Shown one piece after another: positions 1-8,137 of a stretch of 64,000 nucleotides of DNA. The translations under genes and the position numbers were made by a program. The DNA lies in NCBI GenBank assembly GCA_947589055.1, contig CANPZL010000009.1:1-64000 (forward strand), given 5' to 3'. Source of the DNA: an uncultured Lachnospiraceae bacterium. GTDB taxonomy: Bacteria > Bacillota > Clostridia > Lachnospirales > Lachnospiraceae. The stretch's first letter is position 1, and each line of letters starts with the position of its first letter. The notes beneath the pieces are model-generated. The model did not search any database. It had not been told where the DNA came from and worked only from the letters and a program-made list of their open reading frames with translations.

Positions 1-1302
1 GATGGGCTTGCTACATTGCTTGAGAAATCGGATGAACTGGTGGAGGGAATCGATCAGCTTGCTGCCGGAGCGGAGAGTCTCAAAAACGGGGCTGGCAGTC
101 TGGATGCAGGAGCAGCCGAACTTCAAAGCGGAGCTACGCAGTTAAGCGAAGGACTGAACACCCTTGTGTCGAACAACGACACCTTAAACGGCGGGGCCAA
201 GCAGGTGTTTGACACGCTGCTCTCCACGGCGAACACCCAGCTTGCAGCTGCAGGACTGGACGTCCCGACCCTGACAACTGGAAATTATGCAGAAGTTTTG
301 AACGGGGTTATTGCGTCGCTGGACGAAAACGCCGTATATGAGCAGGCACTGAACCAAGTAACAGCAGCCGTGGAAGCGCAGAGAGACGTGATTACACAGC
401 AGGTCACGGCGGCCGTTCAGGAGGAAGTTACCGCACAGGTCACAGCAGCCGTCAAAGAGGATGTGACATTGCAGGTGACCGAAGGTGTTCGGAATACCGT
501 AGCAGAGCAGATCATTCAGTCTGTTTTACAGATGGATAAAGCGTCTTATGATGCCGATGTTGCCGCCGGTCGGATAGATCAAGGGACACAGGAGCAAATC
601 GAAGCTGAGATAGATCAGCAGATGCAGTCAGCGCAGATACTCCAGCAGATTCAGACGGAGGCAGACAAGCAAATGTCTTCCCAGCCGATTCAGGATACCG
701 TTGCCGCAAATGTGAACAAACAAATGCAAAGCGACGCCATCAAGCAGACAATCGCACAGCAGACAGAACTGCAGATTCAGAAGATTATTTCGGGACAAAT
801 GGCTTCTGACGAGGTGCAGGCACAGCTTGCCGCCGCTGCGGAGGGCGCAAAATCGGTCATTGCACTCAAATCATCCCTCGACAGTTATAATGCCTTTTAT
901 CTCGGCCTGCAAAGCTATACGGCTGGTGTAGCTGATGCGGCGGCAGGAGCCGGAACCTTGAAGGCCGGAACGGATGACTTGAAGGCCGGCACTTCCGAGC
1001 TTGCTGCCGGAGCCTCGCAGCTTTACGATGGAATCCTTACACTGAAAAACGGAACGCCGGCTCTGGTCGATGGAATCACCCAGCTTCGTGACGGCGCCAT
1101 GCAGCTTTCCGATGGATTAAAAGAATTAAATGAGCAGGGCATCCAAAAGCTGGTGGATGCGGTGGACGGTGATCTCGGCAGCTTGGTTACCAGATTCCGT
1201 GCGACAAGAGATGTGTCCCTGCACTATAAGAATTTTGCAGGCGCAAGTGAGGATATGGACGGTCAGGTAAAATTCATTTATCGGACGGATGCAGTTGAAT
1301 AA
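1..1302 (+). CDS. C-terminal part of a heptad-repeat membrane-associated protein (MMPL or YhgE/Pip type), 5' end outside window
   Basis: The frame is open from base 1, so the true start lies upstream and only about 433 residues are visible. Both ends carry X-X-X-Leu-X-X-Gly heptads (for example LAAGAESL near residue 25 and LKAGTDDL near 320). They enclose a Gln/Ala/Val-rich, coiled-coil-like middle in which a roughly 12-residue unit built on QVTAAV recurs around residues 115-170. No membrane segment is visible, and the protein ends in a short tail ending FIYRTDAVE. Heptads of this kind occur in the extracytoplasmic parts of Gram-positive MMPL/RND-like transporters and YhgE/Pip proteins. Ending without a membrane helix favours the MMPL-type C-terminus, but the domain that would decide is off the window. 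Confidence 0.55.
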   Translation, partial: DGLATLLEKSDELVEGIDQLAAGAESLKNGAGSLDAGAAELQSGATQLSEGLNTLVSNNDTLNGGAKQVFDTLLSTANTQLAAAGLDVPTLTTGNYAEVLNGVIASLDENAVYEQALNQVTAAVEAQRDVITQQVTAAVQEEVTAQVTAAVKEDVTLQVTEGVRNTVAEQIIQSVLQMDKASYDADVAAGRIDQGTQEQIEAEIDQQMQSAQILQQIQTEADKQMSSQPIQDTVAANVNKQMQSDAIKQTIAQQTELQIQKIISGQMASDEVQAQLAAAAEGAKSVIALKSSLDSYNAFYLGLQSYTAGVADAAAGAGTLKAGTDDLKAGTSELAAGASQLYDGILTLKNGTPALVDGITQLRDGAMQLSDGLKELNEQGIQKLVDAVDGDLGSLVTRFRATRDVSLHYKNFAGASEDMDGQVKFIYRTDAVE

Positions 1303-1395
1303 ACTGACCTTCAATAAATCAACCAGCGGAAACGAGAAACTCACAGAACACAGGTTGAACTAACACTATAATCATACAAGCAGAAAGGAATATAA

Positions 1396-1554
1396 AAAGA
1401 TGAATATTTTGATCTGATAATTGACAGCGGAGCGTTATTTGTATGGTTCTTCCACTATATGCCAGTAGGCAACGACGCGGCGCTGGAACTGCTGCCCACA
1501 CCTGAGCAGAGGGAAAAGATGTACCGCTGTACCCGCGAATACCGTGAAACCAAT
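1396..1554 (+). pseudogene. Fragment of a radical-SAM family enzyme
   Basis: Frame 1 reads about 53 codons without a stop. It contains the strings FVWFFHYMPVGND and LLPTPEQREKMY, which I recognise as the interior of a family of radical-SAM proteins of Firmicutes. A stop at 1393-1395 closes the frame upstream. Downstream the similarity ends at YRET, just before a perfect hairpin at 1561-1610. No CxxxCxxC cluster motif, start codon or ribosome site is present, so this is an internal relic of a longer gene and not a small gene. The open frame continuing to 1707 is most likely chance. The family assignment rests on motif memory only. Confidence 0.5.
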
Positions 1555-1560
1555 AAAATC

Positions 1561-1610
1561 AATAATCCACATCTGACACACTCAAGATTATGTGTCAGAT
1601 GTGGATTATT
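1561..1610. repeat. Perfect 20-bp inverted repeat with 10-nt loop
   Basis: Bases 1561-1580 and 1591-1610 are exact reverse complements, separated by 10 nt. The stem contains CCACATCTGACACA. There is no U-tract after it, so it is not a standard terminator. It begins a few bases after the radical-SAM fragment stops matching, so it may mark the end of an inserted or deleted segment or be a small hairpin element. Confidence 0.8.
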
Positions 1611-1671
1611 TGCACCCGAAACCGTCAGCCGACTATTGATAGGTTCGATTAGTTCCTTATCACTATCAAGC

Positions 1672-1703
1672 CAAGGCTTTCGGAGATTTTTCCGGAAGCC
1701 TTG
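1672..1703. terminator. Hairpin with 13-bp stem (one mismatch)
   Basis: CAAGGCTTTCGGA (1672-1684) pairs with TCCGGAAGCCTTG (1691-1703) with one mismatch and a 6-nt loop. Only a short T run follows, so termination is possible but not clear. The flanking bases 1303-1395 and 1704-1852 show nothing else recognisable. Confidence 0.4.
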
Positions 1704-1900
1704 TTAGCGTAGTAAATTCTGTAAGGTTTTAATTTTGTTATCACCGACAGGGAAAGTGCAGGATCAAGAAATTGCCGGCATAAATAATAAGAAATGTAAG
1801 ACAGCCAGTTGCCTCATCTTATGTTTTAATAGTAAATACAACTGGAAGATGATATAATCAAACCAATTAAAATAGATAAAAGATTTTGGGAGAAACACGA

Positions 1901-2356
1901 ATGGATTTTATTAGGACAGACGGTAAAAATAAAGATTTTATAGAAAACTGTAGATTCCTTGACATGGATTTGGAGAGACGGGTCGGGAAAGTAATAAAAC
2001 GGGATAAATACCGCAAATACAATCAACTGGATGAAATCAAAGAAGCGATTGTTGTGTATGAAGATGGCAAGGCCATCGGCGGAGGTGCGCTTAGGAGATA
2101 TGATGATGAAAATATAGAATTGAAAAGAGTATTTGTGCATCCGGAGTATCAGGGCCGAGGGATAGGGAGTAAACTTGTTTCCTTATTGGTGGATTGGGCA
2201 ATAGAATTGGGATATAAGAGGATCATTCTTGAAACAGGAGAACTTCTAGTCCAGTCTTGTGCTGTTTATAAAAAATTGGGGTTTGAAATCATTCCAAACT
2301 ATGGTCCGTATGCAGATATGCCGGAATCATTGTGTATGGCGAAGGAACTGCAATGA
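1901..2356 (+). CDS. GNAT family N-acetyltransferase
   Basis: This 151-residue protein has the GNAT core. The acetyl-CoA pyrophosphate-binding loop reads [15 protein letters not shown] (about residues 84-98), preceded by a beta strand (IELKRVFV) and followed by the helix and strand [13 protein letters not shown] and the usual C-terminal [10 protein letters not shown]. Such enzymes transfer an acetyl group from acetyl-CoA to an amine; the substrate cannot be read. I chose ATG 1901 over the in-frame TTG at 1886 because GGGAGA at about 1889-1894 is well spaced from 1901. A -10-like TATAAT lies at 1853-1858. The stop overlaps the ATG of a 26-codon frame. The gene sits among remnants and may be mobile accessory DNA. 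Confidence 0.88.
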   Translation: MDFIRTDGKNKDFIENCRFLDMDLERRVGKVIKRDKYRKYNQLDEIKEAIVVYEDGKAIGGGALRRYDDENIELKRVFVHPEYQGRGIGSKLVSLLVDWAIELGYKRIILETGELLVQSCAVYKKLGFEIIPNYGPYADMPESLCMAKELQ

Positions 2357-2433
2357 AAGATACAGACTATATAAAGAAAGCAGCAGAAACCAAGAATCCC
2401 CGCAAATTCCGGTCCCTTGACAGCGATCGTTGA
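2353..2433 (+). CDS. Possible 26-residue ORF coupled to the acetyltransferase
   Basis: An ATG overlaps the acetyltransferase stop codon (ATGA) and opens a 26-codon, Lys/Arg-rich frame. The overlap is typical of translational coupling, but the product is not recognised and the frame could equally be a decayed gene start. A second short frame follows directly at 2434-2487, which suggests relics. The rest of 2434-2632 holds only the terminator below. Confidence 0.22.
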   Translation: MKDTDYIKKAAETKNPRKFRSLDSDR

Positions 2434-2479
2434 ATGATTGGATTTTGTGAATTATTAGAAAAAATACAGCGAATGCAAG

Positions 2480-2508
2480 GCTCCTGAATGAACATTCGGG
2501 GGCCTTTT
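2480..2508 (+). terminator. Rho-independent terminator after the acetyltransferase
   Basis: GCTCCTGAAT (2480-2489) pairs with ATTCGGGGGC (2494-2503), allowing G-U pairs, around a 4-nt loop. CTTTTT follows. Confidence 0.75.
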
Positions 2509-2632
2509 TGGCTCCTTCGGGGATTGATAAAGTAGGAGAGATATTGTACAATATTGATATAGTGATTTCTAAAACTGCTACAGAGAAAGCGCTTAGAGAT
2601 TACCATTATATTATACCAATGAGAAGGGTGAT

Positions 2633-4561
2633 ATGATGAAAGCTAAAAAAATAATTTATCTGATGATAGTTTTACTCTGCCTTAGCAGTTGTACGCCGCA
2701 CAACACGGAACCATCAGATGGAGATAAAATAATCGTTACCATGCTGTATACCAGTGATCTGCCCAACTTGGAAAAGCTTGTGGAAACCACATACACCAAT
2801 ATCGACCTTCAGATTGAAAAGAATGCAGCAGGGACGATTGATGGCGAAATGGAACGTCGTCTGCGCAATGGACACGGCAGCGATATTGTTGTATCCACCC
2901 TTGCAACCGGTGATGTACTGAATTATCTTGCGGATCTGAGTGCGGATGAATATATTTCGGCATATCAATCCGGTATCATGCACAAGACCGCCAAAGACGG
3001 AAAAAATCTGTTTATCCCACTGCCGGCACAATATTACGGATATATCTATAATGTCACGCTGGCACGTGAAAACGATTTACCGATTCCTACAACACAGGAT
3101 GAACTGCTTACAATGCTTGAAAAAGCAAAAGAGGGTCATATTGGTGCAGATGAAAACGGTTTTGTTTTTGCCGTAAACGGTACGCCTGCCACTACTGCTG
3201 TTTTTGCCATTGCAACCAAGATTCCGGATTTTTTCGGGCTTTCGGATGGTATCAAGTGGCTGGATGACTTAAAAAACGGGGAAGCTTCGTTCAGTGGCTC
3301 GCTGGAAACGTGTCTTGATCTGCCGCTGGAAATGATTGATAAGGGATACATGAACCCGCTGCCGTTTGCTGCGGTTTCCAACAGTGAGCCCATCCTTGAA
3401 AAAATGAGCAACCGAGAAATGCTGGTGGCGTTTGATAATGTTACGATGCTGGATAATATTCGCAAGAACAGCAGTGATGAATTTGATATGTTGCCGATGC
3501 TCAGCAGCGAGGACAATCCTGTATGGACGGTTTCTACGCCGACGGCATTTCTTGGTATTAACAAAGTGCTTACCGAAGATGGCAATGAAGCCCGGCTGGA
3601 TGCCTGCCGGAAAATACTTGGTCTCCTGTCTACTCCCGAAGGTCAGGACGCCTTTATGATGGATAATGGAGCGGCCTATTCATATCTTGTGGATTATATT
3701 CCCGCCTCGGATAACGTTCCCGATGGAATAAAAGACTGTATTGAAAACGGTTATAACTACAATATCTCGATATCCAACGATTTTATGCGATACTTCGGTA
3801 ATTGTTGCAATACCGTATTATGCGGACAGACGGATATTGCATCTGCCTTTGCTGAAATAGATGAATATATGCAAGAGGGCGGCACTCAAAATGCCAAACT
3901 GATTGGGACAATCAGCCATGATATGATCGTTGAAAACTACAATGTGCGTCTGGAAGAGACTGCCATTGGGAACCTGATCTCCGATGCAGTCCGAGAGATA
4001 ACCGGTGCAGATATTGCCGTGGTAAACGGAGGCTCTATCAGAGGAAGTCTTTATGAAGGCGATATTTACAGCTACGATCTGGATTATGTCTGCCCGTATC
4101 AGAATCATATAATAGTGCTGGAAGTGAATGCGGATGTCATAAGGAGTATGCTTTCAAACGGCTTATCAGCCATGGTACGCGATGTCGAGATACCGGGAGG
4201 CAGATTCCTGAATGTTTCCGGGTTAAAATATACCTTTACCCCGCCCACCGGCGACTCCCCGGCACAGCTTGTTGATGTGACGCTCCCGGATGGTTCGCCG
4301 CTTGATGAAAATGCGGTATATACGATTGCCGTAACGGATTACATGGCAGGCAGCAGCGGATATTTCGACAATAACGGCGACGGCTTCACTATGCTGAATG
4401 TTTACAGCAGTGATTTCCCGAAAGCTGAAAATGTGGAGCTTGTCCGTGAAACGGAATATACTCTTCACAGTATACTGGAAGAATATATCATCAGTCATAA
4501 CGATGAAGAAATAGCATCGCAGGTTGAAGGAAGGATCACATTGGTGAATGAAAATGAGTGA
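2633..4561 (+). CDS. Lipoprotein: extracellular solute-binding domain fused to a 5'-nucleotidase C-terminal domain
   Basis: The N-terminus is a lipoprotein signal with Cys20 in LSSC. Residues about 30-420 resemble a family-1 periplasmic solute-binding protein (IIVTMLYTSDLPNLEKLV at the start; LPAQYYGYIYN and ACRKILGLLSTPEGQDAF later). Residues about 430-610 are a 5'-nucleotidase C-terminal domain: ETAIGNLISDAV, VVNGGSIRG near 463, GGRFLNVSGLKYTF, and DYMAGSSGYF matching the nucleotide-stacking segment. The metallophosphoesterase domain that normally precedes this is absent, so hydrolysis is not expected and ligand binding is more likely. The 3' end overlaps the next gene, a membrane histidine kinase, by 14 bases. 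The pair is probably a surface sensor and its kinase, and a nucleotide or nucleoside ligand is my inference. The start is an ATG pair after GAGAAGGGTG. Confidence 0.8.
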   Translation: MMKAKKIIYLMIVLLCLSSCTPHNTEPSDGDKIIVTMLYTSDLPNLEKLVETTYTNIDLQIEKNAAGTIDGEMERRLRNGHGSDIVVSTLATGDVLNYLADLSADEYISAYQSGIMHKTAKDGKNLFIPLPAQYYGYIYNVTLARENDLPIPTTQDELLTMLEKAKEGHIGADENGFVFAVNGTPATTAVFAIATKIPDFFGLSDGIKWLDDLKNGEASFSGSLETCLDLPLEMIDKGYMNPLPFAAVSNSEPILEKMSNREMLVAFDNVTMLDNIRKNSSDEFDMLPMLSSEDNPVWTVSTPTAFLGINKVLTEDGNEARLDACRKILGLLSTPEGQDAFMMDNGAAYSYLVDYIPASDNVPDGIKDCIENGYNYNISISNDFMRYFGNCCNTVLCGQTDIASAFAEIDEYMQEGGTQNAKLIGTISHDMIVENYNVRLEETAIGNLISDAVREITGADIAVVNGGSIRGSLYEGDIYSYDLDYVCPYQNHIIVLEVNADVIRSMLSNGLSAMVRDVEIPGGRFLNVSGLKYTFTPPTGDSPAQLVDVTLPDGSPLDENAVYTIAVTDYMAGSSGYFDNNGDGFTMLNVYSSDFPKAENVELVRETEYTLHSILEEYIISHNDEEIASQVEGRITLVNENE

Positions 4562-6767
4562 AAATCATAGCAAAAAGATTTCACACAGGCGGTTTTATGC
4601 CGTGCTGATTCTGGCAATCGTGCTGGTATGCCTGCTGGTAAACTGGCTGATCAATGCGGCGTCAGGGATCACGTCCGGTTTTACGAAAGATATGAATACC
4701 ATGTATCTGCGGGAAATGACGAATTTAACGCAGGCGAACTTCAAATCGGGGCTTTCCATGAGGTACAGCGGATTAAAGGCCGTGGCAGAAAGTGTCAATG
4801 ATGAGGATATGGAAAGCTTGGAAGCGATGGAAAGGTTCATAACCGATGCCGAGCAGAACAATGACTTTGAATTTATGGCGTTTATTGACGAGAACGGTTT
4901 CTATTACAGCAGCGACGGAAAGCGCCCCGCAGCCTCTAAGCTCAGTTTTCTGGCTGAATTGCTCAGTGGTGAGGATGAACTTATCTCTTATAATGAAACA
5001 TTTTCGGATGATAATATGATCGTCCTCGGTACACAAATATCGCCGATACACTTTGATGGAGCGGATATCATTGCAATTATCGCAGGATTTACAGCGGACT
5101 CTATTGGACAACACCTGTTTCTGCGCAGTGCCGACGGACAGACCAATGCGAGTATCGTTACCGGAGACGGTAGCTTTATTGTTTATAATACCTTTTTCTC
5201 CGATCTTCCGCAAGGTAGTAATGTTATCTCCAAATTCAAAGAATACGCCGAATTTGATGAGGGCTTTTCTGTGGAACAGATGGAGGATGATTTTAAAAAC
5301 CACAATGCCGGCATGGTGATATTCAAAGCTGTCGGTGTCCATATGTGTATGTATTATTCGCCTATAGAAGGCACGGATTGGTATATGCTCATGGAAGTGC
5401 CTTATGAGGTCGTTGACGAAATGACCGAGGATCTGAGCAGGCGTCTCAACAGGAATGCGATCACCATGATGGCGTCCGTGATGCTGATGATATTGATCAT
5501 TTTTTTCATTTATTTCATGAATCTGAGAGCCCACTCAAAACAGCTGGAGGCTGCCCGTGAATCAGCTGAACAGGCACAGAAAGCCGCCGAACAGGCAAGT
5601 CTTGCCAAAAGCGAATTCTTAAGCCGCATGAGCCACGAAATACGAACGCCCATGAATGGTATTATCGGCATGACAGAAATCGCCCGCCAGAATACGGACA
5701 ATCCCGGAAAGGTGGATGACTGTCTGAAAAAAGTATCGCTTTCATCAAAGCATCTGATGCTGCTTATCAATGATGTACTGGATATGTCAAAGATTGAAAG
5801 TGGAAAGATACAGCTCAAAAACGAGCTTTTCGACTTGCGTCTCTTTCTTGAGAATATTGAAAATATCTATAGCGTACAGGCAGAAGAAAAGGGAATTGAC
5901 TTCCAAATTTCATTATTTGGCAGGATTGACGAATTTATCGGGGGCGATTCCCTGCGCCTTAATCAGATACTTACAAATCTTCTCTCAAATGCTTTTAAGT
6001 TCACTCCGAAAGGCGGCAGGATCGTTCTGGCCGTCAGTGAACTGAAGCATGAGGAAGATCGTATCTTGCTGCGGTTTTCGGTCAAAGATACAGGTATGGG
6101 CATAAAAGAGGAAAATCTTGAAAAGATATTTGAGGCATTTGAACAGGAAAATGCCGAAATCAGTCATAAATACGGTGGAACAGGTCTTGGACTGTCAATC
6201 GTCCGCAAATTTTCCGAGCTTATGGGCGGCAGTGTCACAGTACGCAGTGAATATGGCAAAGGCTCGGAATTTGAAGTCAGTCTGCCATTCACCGTAACCG
6301 AAAATTCTCACATGATAGAATGGAAAATGGACAGGTCCCCGGATAAAAGGACCGTCGAAAGAAAAACTTATGATTTCAAGGGAAGACATATTTTACTTGC
6401 TGAGGATAACGAGCTGAACCGTGAAATTGCTATAGAGCTGCTTGGAACAGTCACGGGTGCGATGATCGACGAAGCCGAGAACGGACAAAAAGCAGTTGAA
6501 CTTTTTGCGGAAAGTAAATTGAACTACTACGACCTTATCCTTATGGATATTCAGATGCCGCAGATGGACGGCTTTGAAGCGACCAGAAGGATACGTGCAA
6601 TGGAACGCCCTGATGCTGCGTCAGTACCTATCTTTGCAATGACTGCCAATGCATTTGCCGAGGATGAGGAAAAAAGCCGGCAGGCGGGCATGAATGCACA
6701 TCTTTCCAAACCCCTTGAGATTTCCGCAGTACTTGCAGCGATGAATGAAATACTGAATCATGATTGA
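4548..6767 (+). CDS. Hybrid sensor histidine kinase/response regulator
   Basis: The 739-residue protein has TM1 at about 16-38, an extracytoplasmic sensor of about 260 residues that may be Cache-like, and TM2 at about 303-326. A short coiled linker (ESAEQAQKAAEQASLAKSE) leads to a HisKA domain with His363 in MSHEIRTPMNG. The ATPase domain carries NQILTNLLSNAFKF, DTGMGIKEENL and GGTGLGLSI. A fused receiver follows from about 615 with acidic EDN, phosphoacceptor Asp667 in LILMDIQMPQMDG and a C-terminal Lys in LSKP. There is no Hpt or output domain in the protein, and no partner regulator is adjacent, so the output path is not visible. It is translationally coupled to the solute-binding lipoprotein, which probably supplies the signal. 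Confidence 0.92.
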   Translation: MKMSENHSKKISHRRFYAVLILAIVLVCLLVNWLINAASGITSGFTKDMNTMYLREMTNLTQANFKSGLSMRYSGLKAVAESVNDEDMESLEAMERFITDAEQNNDFEFMAFIDENGFYYSSDGKRPAASKLSFLAELLSGEDELISYNETFSDDNMIVLGTQISPIHFDGADIIAIIAGFTADSIGQHLFLRSADGQTNASIVTGDGSFIVYNTFFSDLPQGSNVISKFKEYAEFDEGFSVEQMEDDFKNHNAGMVIFKAVGVHMCMYYSPIEGTDWYMLMEVPYEVVDEMTEDLSRRLNRNAITMMASVMLMILIIFFIYFMNLRAHSKQLEAARESAEQAQKAAEQASLAKSEFLSRMSHEIRTPMNGIIGMTEIARQNTDNPGKVDDCLKKVSLSSKHLMLLINDVLDMSKIESGKIQLKNELFDLRLFLENIENIYSVQAEEKGIDFQISLFGRIDEFIGGDSLRLNQILTNLLSNAFKFTPKGGRIVLAVSELKHEEDRILLRFSVKDTGMGIKEENLEKIFEAFEQENAEISHKYGGTGLGLSIVRKFSELMGGSVTVRSEYGKGSEFEVSLPFTVTENSHMIEWKMDRSPDKRTVERKTYDFKGRHILLAEDNELNREIAIELLGTVTGAMIDEAENGQKAVELFAESKLNYYDLILMDIQMPQMDGFEATRRIRAMERPDAASVPIFAMTANAFAEDEEKSRQAGMNAHLSKPLEISAVLAAMNEILNHD

Positions 6768-6808
6768 AACATTTGCGTCATGGAATGATTAGTATAAGCG
6801 TATGAATG

Positions 6809-6839
6809 GGGCTTTCCGAGAAAGCGGAAGGCCCTTTTT
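6809..6839 (+). terminator. Rho-independent terminator of the sensor operon
   Basis: GGGCTTTCCG (6809-6818) pairs with CGGAAGGCCC (6825-6834) around a 6-nt loop and is followed by TTTTT. Confidence 0.88.
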
Positions 6840-7006
6840 AATGGTGGAATATAAGGAATCTTATACTTATGATCCATGTAAAAATATAAAAAAGAAATCT
6901 TCACCGGACAAACTTGTCTACTCAGAAAATATATCATTTTCTCACTTTCTGTCGTGTTAAATACCAAAGATTAAACCTATGTTGTTAAGGAAAGGAGGAG
7001 CCGAGA

Positions 7007-7576
7007 TTGGATCAGAAAAAAATAGGAAGTTTTTTGAAAGCGCTTCGAAAAGAAAAAGGGATTACGCAGGAGCAGTTTGCAGAAGAGCTAAATGTGTCCG
7101 GAAGGACAGTATCCCGCTGGGAGACCGGAAGCAATATGCCGGATATTAGTTTATTGGTAGATATTGCGGAGTTTTTTGATGTAAGTATTCCAGAGATCAT
7201 AAACGGAGAAAGGAAAAGTGAGAGTATGGAAAAAGAAGTAAAAGAAGTCGCAGAGGTATTATCGGATTATGCGGAAAAAGAGAAAGCAAGGTTATTAAAA
7301 AGAGTAAGGATCATAAGTATTGTTGGCCTTATTTCATTGATTGCAGGTTTGATTATGGGATCGGCTGTTCCGAATTCTATAATACCGATCTATGCGTTTG
7401 TGAACGGATTGTGTTTTGGAATTTCAATCGGTGCCTTGCTTGTTATGGTTTTATATACAACAGGGATTCTTGCAAAAATCAGAGAAAAATTTTCAAAGCA
7501 AATGAAGATCATAGCGATTGTAAGCTCTGTGATCGTGGCACTTGCGTTAATTGCGGTATGGTTGTTGAACGTATAG
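7007..7576 (+). CDS. XRE-family HTH regulator with C-terminal membrane helices
   Basis: Residues about 5-60 form an XRE helix-turn-helix (KALRKEKGITQEQFAEELN, then SGRTVSRWETG). Residues about 65-100 form a charged linker, and three hydrophobic segments follow at about 102-122, 127-150 and 166-188. Membrane-tethered XRE proteins of this layout are common in Clostridia, but their signals are mostly unknown. The start is TTG 7007, eight bases after a strong AAAGGAGG at 6991-6998, and no ATG fits better. No partner gene is adjacent; a terminator follows at 7596, so it appears monocistronic. The target genes cannot be read from the window. Confidence 0.85.
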   Translation: MDQKKIGSFLKALRKEKGITQEQFAEELNVSGRTVSRWETGSNMPDISLLVDIAEFFDVSIPEIINGERKSESMEKEVKEVAEVLSDYAEKEKARLLKRVRIISIVGLISLIAGLIMGSAVPNSIIPIYAFVNGLCFGISIGALLVMVLYTTGILAKIREKFSKQMKIIAIVSSVIVALALIAVWLLNV

Positions 7577-7595
7577 ATATGTAAGAGGAATTATA

Positions 7596-7642
7596 AGAGC
7601 CGATGATTTGTGTGCTTTCAAAAAGTCATCGGCTCTGCTTTT
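7596..7642 (+). terminator. Rho-independent terminator after the XRE gene
   Basis: AGAGCCGATGA (7596-7606) pairs exactly with TCATCGGCTCT (7626-7636). TGCTTTT follows. Confidence 0.82.
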
Positions 7643-7751
7643 CAAACGTCTGGCTTTTAACGGGCGTCTGTAATGCTATCGTATCATAAATTCTTGTAAA
7701 ATAAGCGTTATGCTAATATCTATATAGTTTATAAAAGAAAGGATACGAGTT

Positions 7752-7862
7752 ATGTTCTGGAAACAGATCGATCTACAGTTAAAAAAGGTTACACATTATC
7801 TTCTTAACGATTTTATTCTTATGTTAAGGAGATTTTTTATGTTGAGCGAAAAAAACAAGTAA
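7752..7862 (+). CDS. Possible 36-residue small protein
   Basis: This short frame has its own expression signals. A possible promoter is TTGTAA (7694-7699), 17 nt, TATCTA (7717-7722), and a GAAAGGAT ribosome site lies just before the ATG. The product mixes aromatic and basic residues (ends RRFFMLSEKNK) and is not recognised. It could be a small membrane-active peptide or the start of a decayed gene, since the following 160 bases have no open frame. Confidence 0.25.
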   Translation: MFWKQIDLQLKKVTHYLLNDFILMLRRFFMLSEKNK

Positions 7863-8022
7863 CGGGATTATATTTATCATCTGTATTGGAAAATTTGTCT
7901 TTGACAGGTGCTTGGGTGGCGTTTTGTTTTCCGGCTGGTAGCAGGTGGGCAGTGTTGTCTTGTGGTTACAGGAAAGATTTAGATGGCTTTGCGGGAACGA
8001 ACACCATGAATGCTCCGGTTTC
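7863..8022. other. Intergenic stretch without a recognised gene
   Basis: Neither strand gives a frame with a ribosome site and recognisable product. Together with the small ORF before it, this could be the remains of a deleted gene, but I cannot name one. Confidence 0.4.
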
Positions 8023-8052
8023 TTGACAAAAAGGTCGTTTGTATGCTATGCT
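8023..8052 (+). promoter_or_regulatory. Sigma-A promoter of the CxxC protein gene
   Basis: TTGACA (8023-8028), an 18-nt spacer, then TATGCT (8047-8052). The operator palindrome begins seven bases downstream, over the expected start of transcription. Confidence 0.7.
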
Positions 8053-8058
8053 TCTTGT

Positions 8059-8076
8059 AGTTAGATAAAACTAACT
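8059..8076. promoter_or_regulatory. 18-bp palindromic operator, same motif as at the feo locus
   Basis: AGTTAGATAAAACTAACT has 6-bp arms AGTTAG/CTAACT around 6 nt. Three more copies of the pattern RGTTAG-N6-CTAACY precede feoA and feoB at 28022, 28056 and 28625. TTAG...CTAA half-sites are typical of DtxR/IdeR-type iron repressors. Its place over the start of transcription suggests repression. Confidence 0.72.
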
Positions 8077-8137
8077 TAAAAAGGGGCTTAATTGGGAGTA
8101 TGACAGATCATGAAGTGATTGTTTAGGAGGAATAAGA

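Noticed and set aside
1459-1707. 82-codon frame as a gene
   Set aside because: The first part is the interior of a radical-SAM protein and the rest translates through two hairpins; no ribosome site.
4773-5534. 253-codon minus-strand frame inside the hybrid kinase gene
   Set aside because: Antisense shadow of a clear kinase; no start signals.
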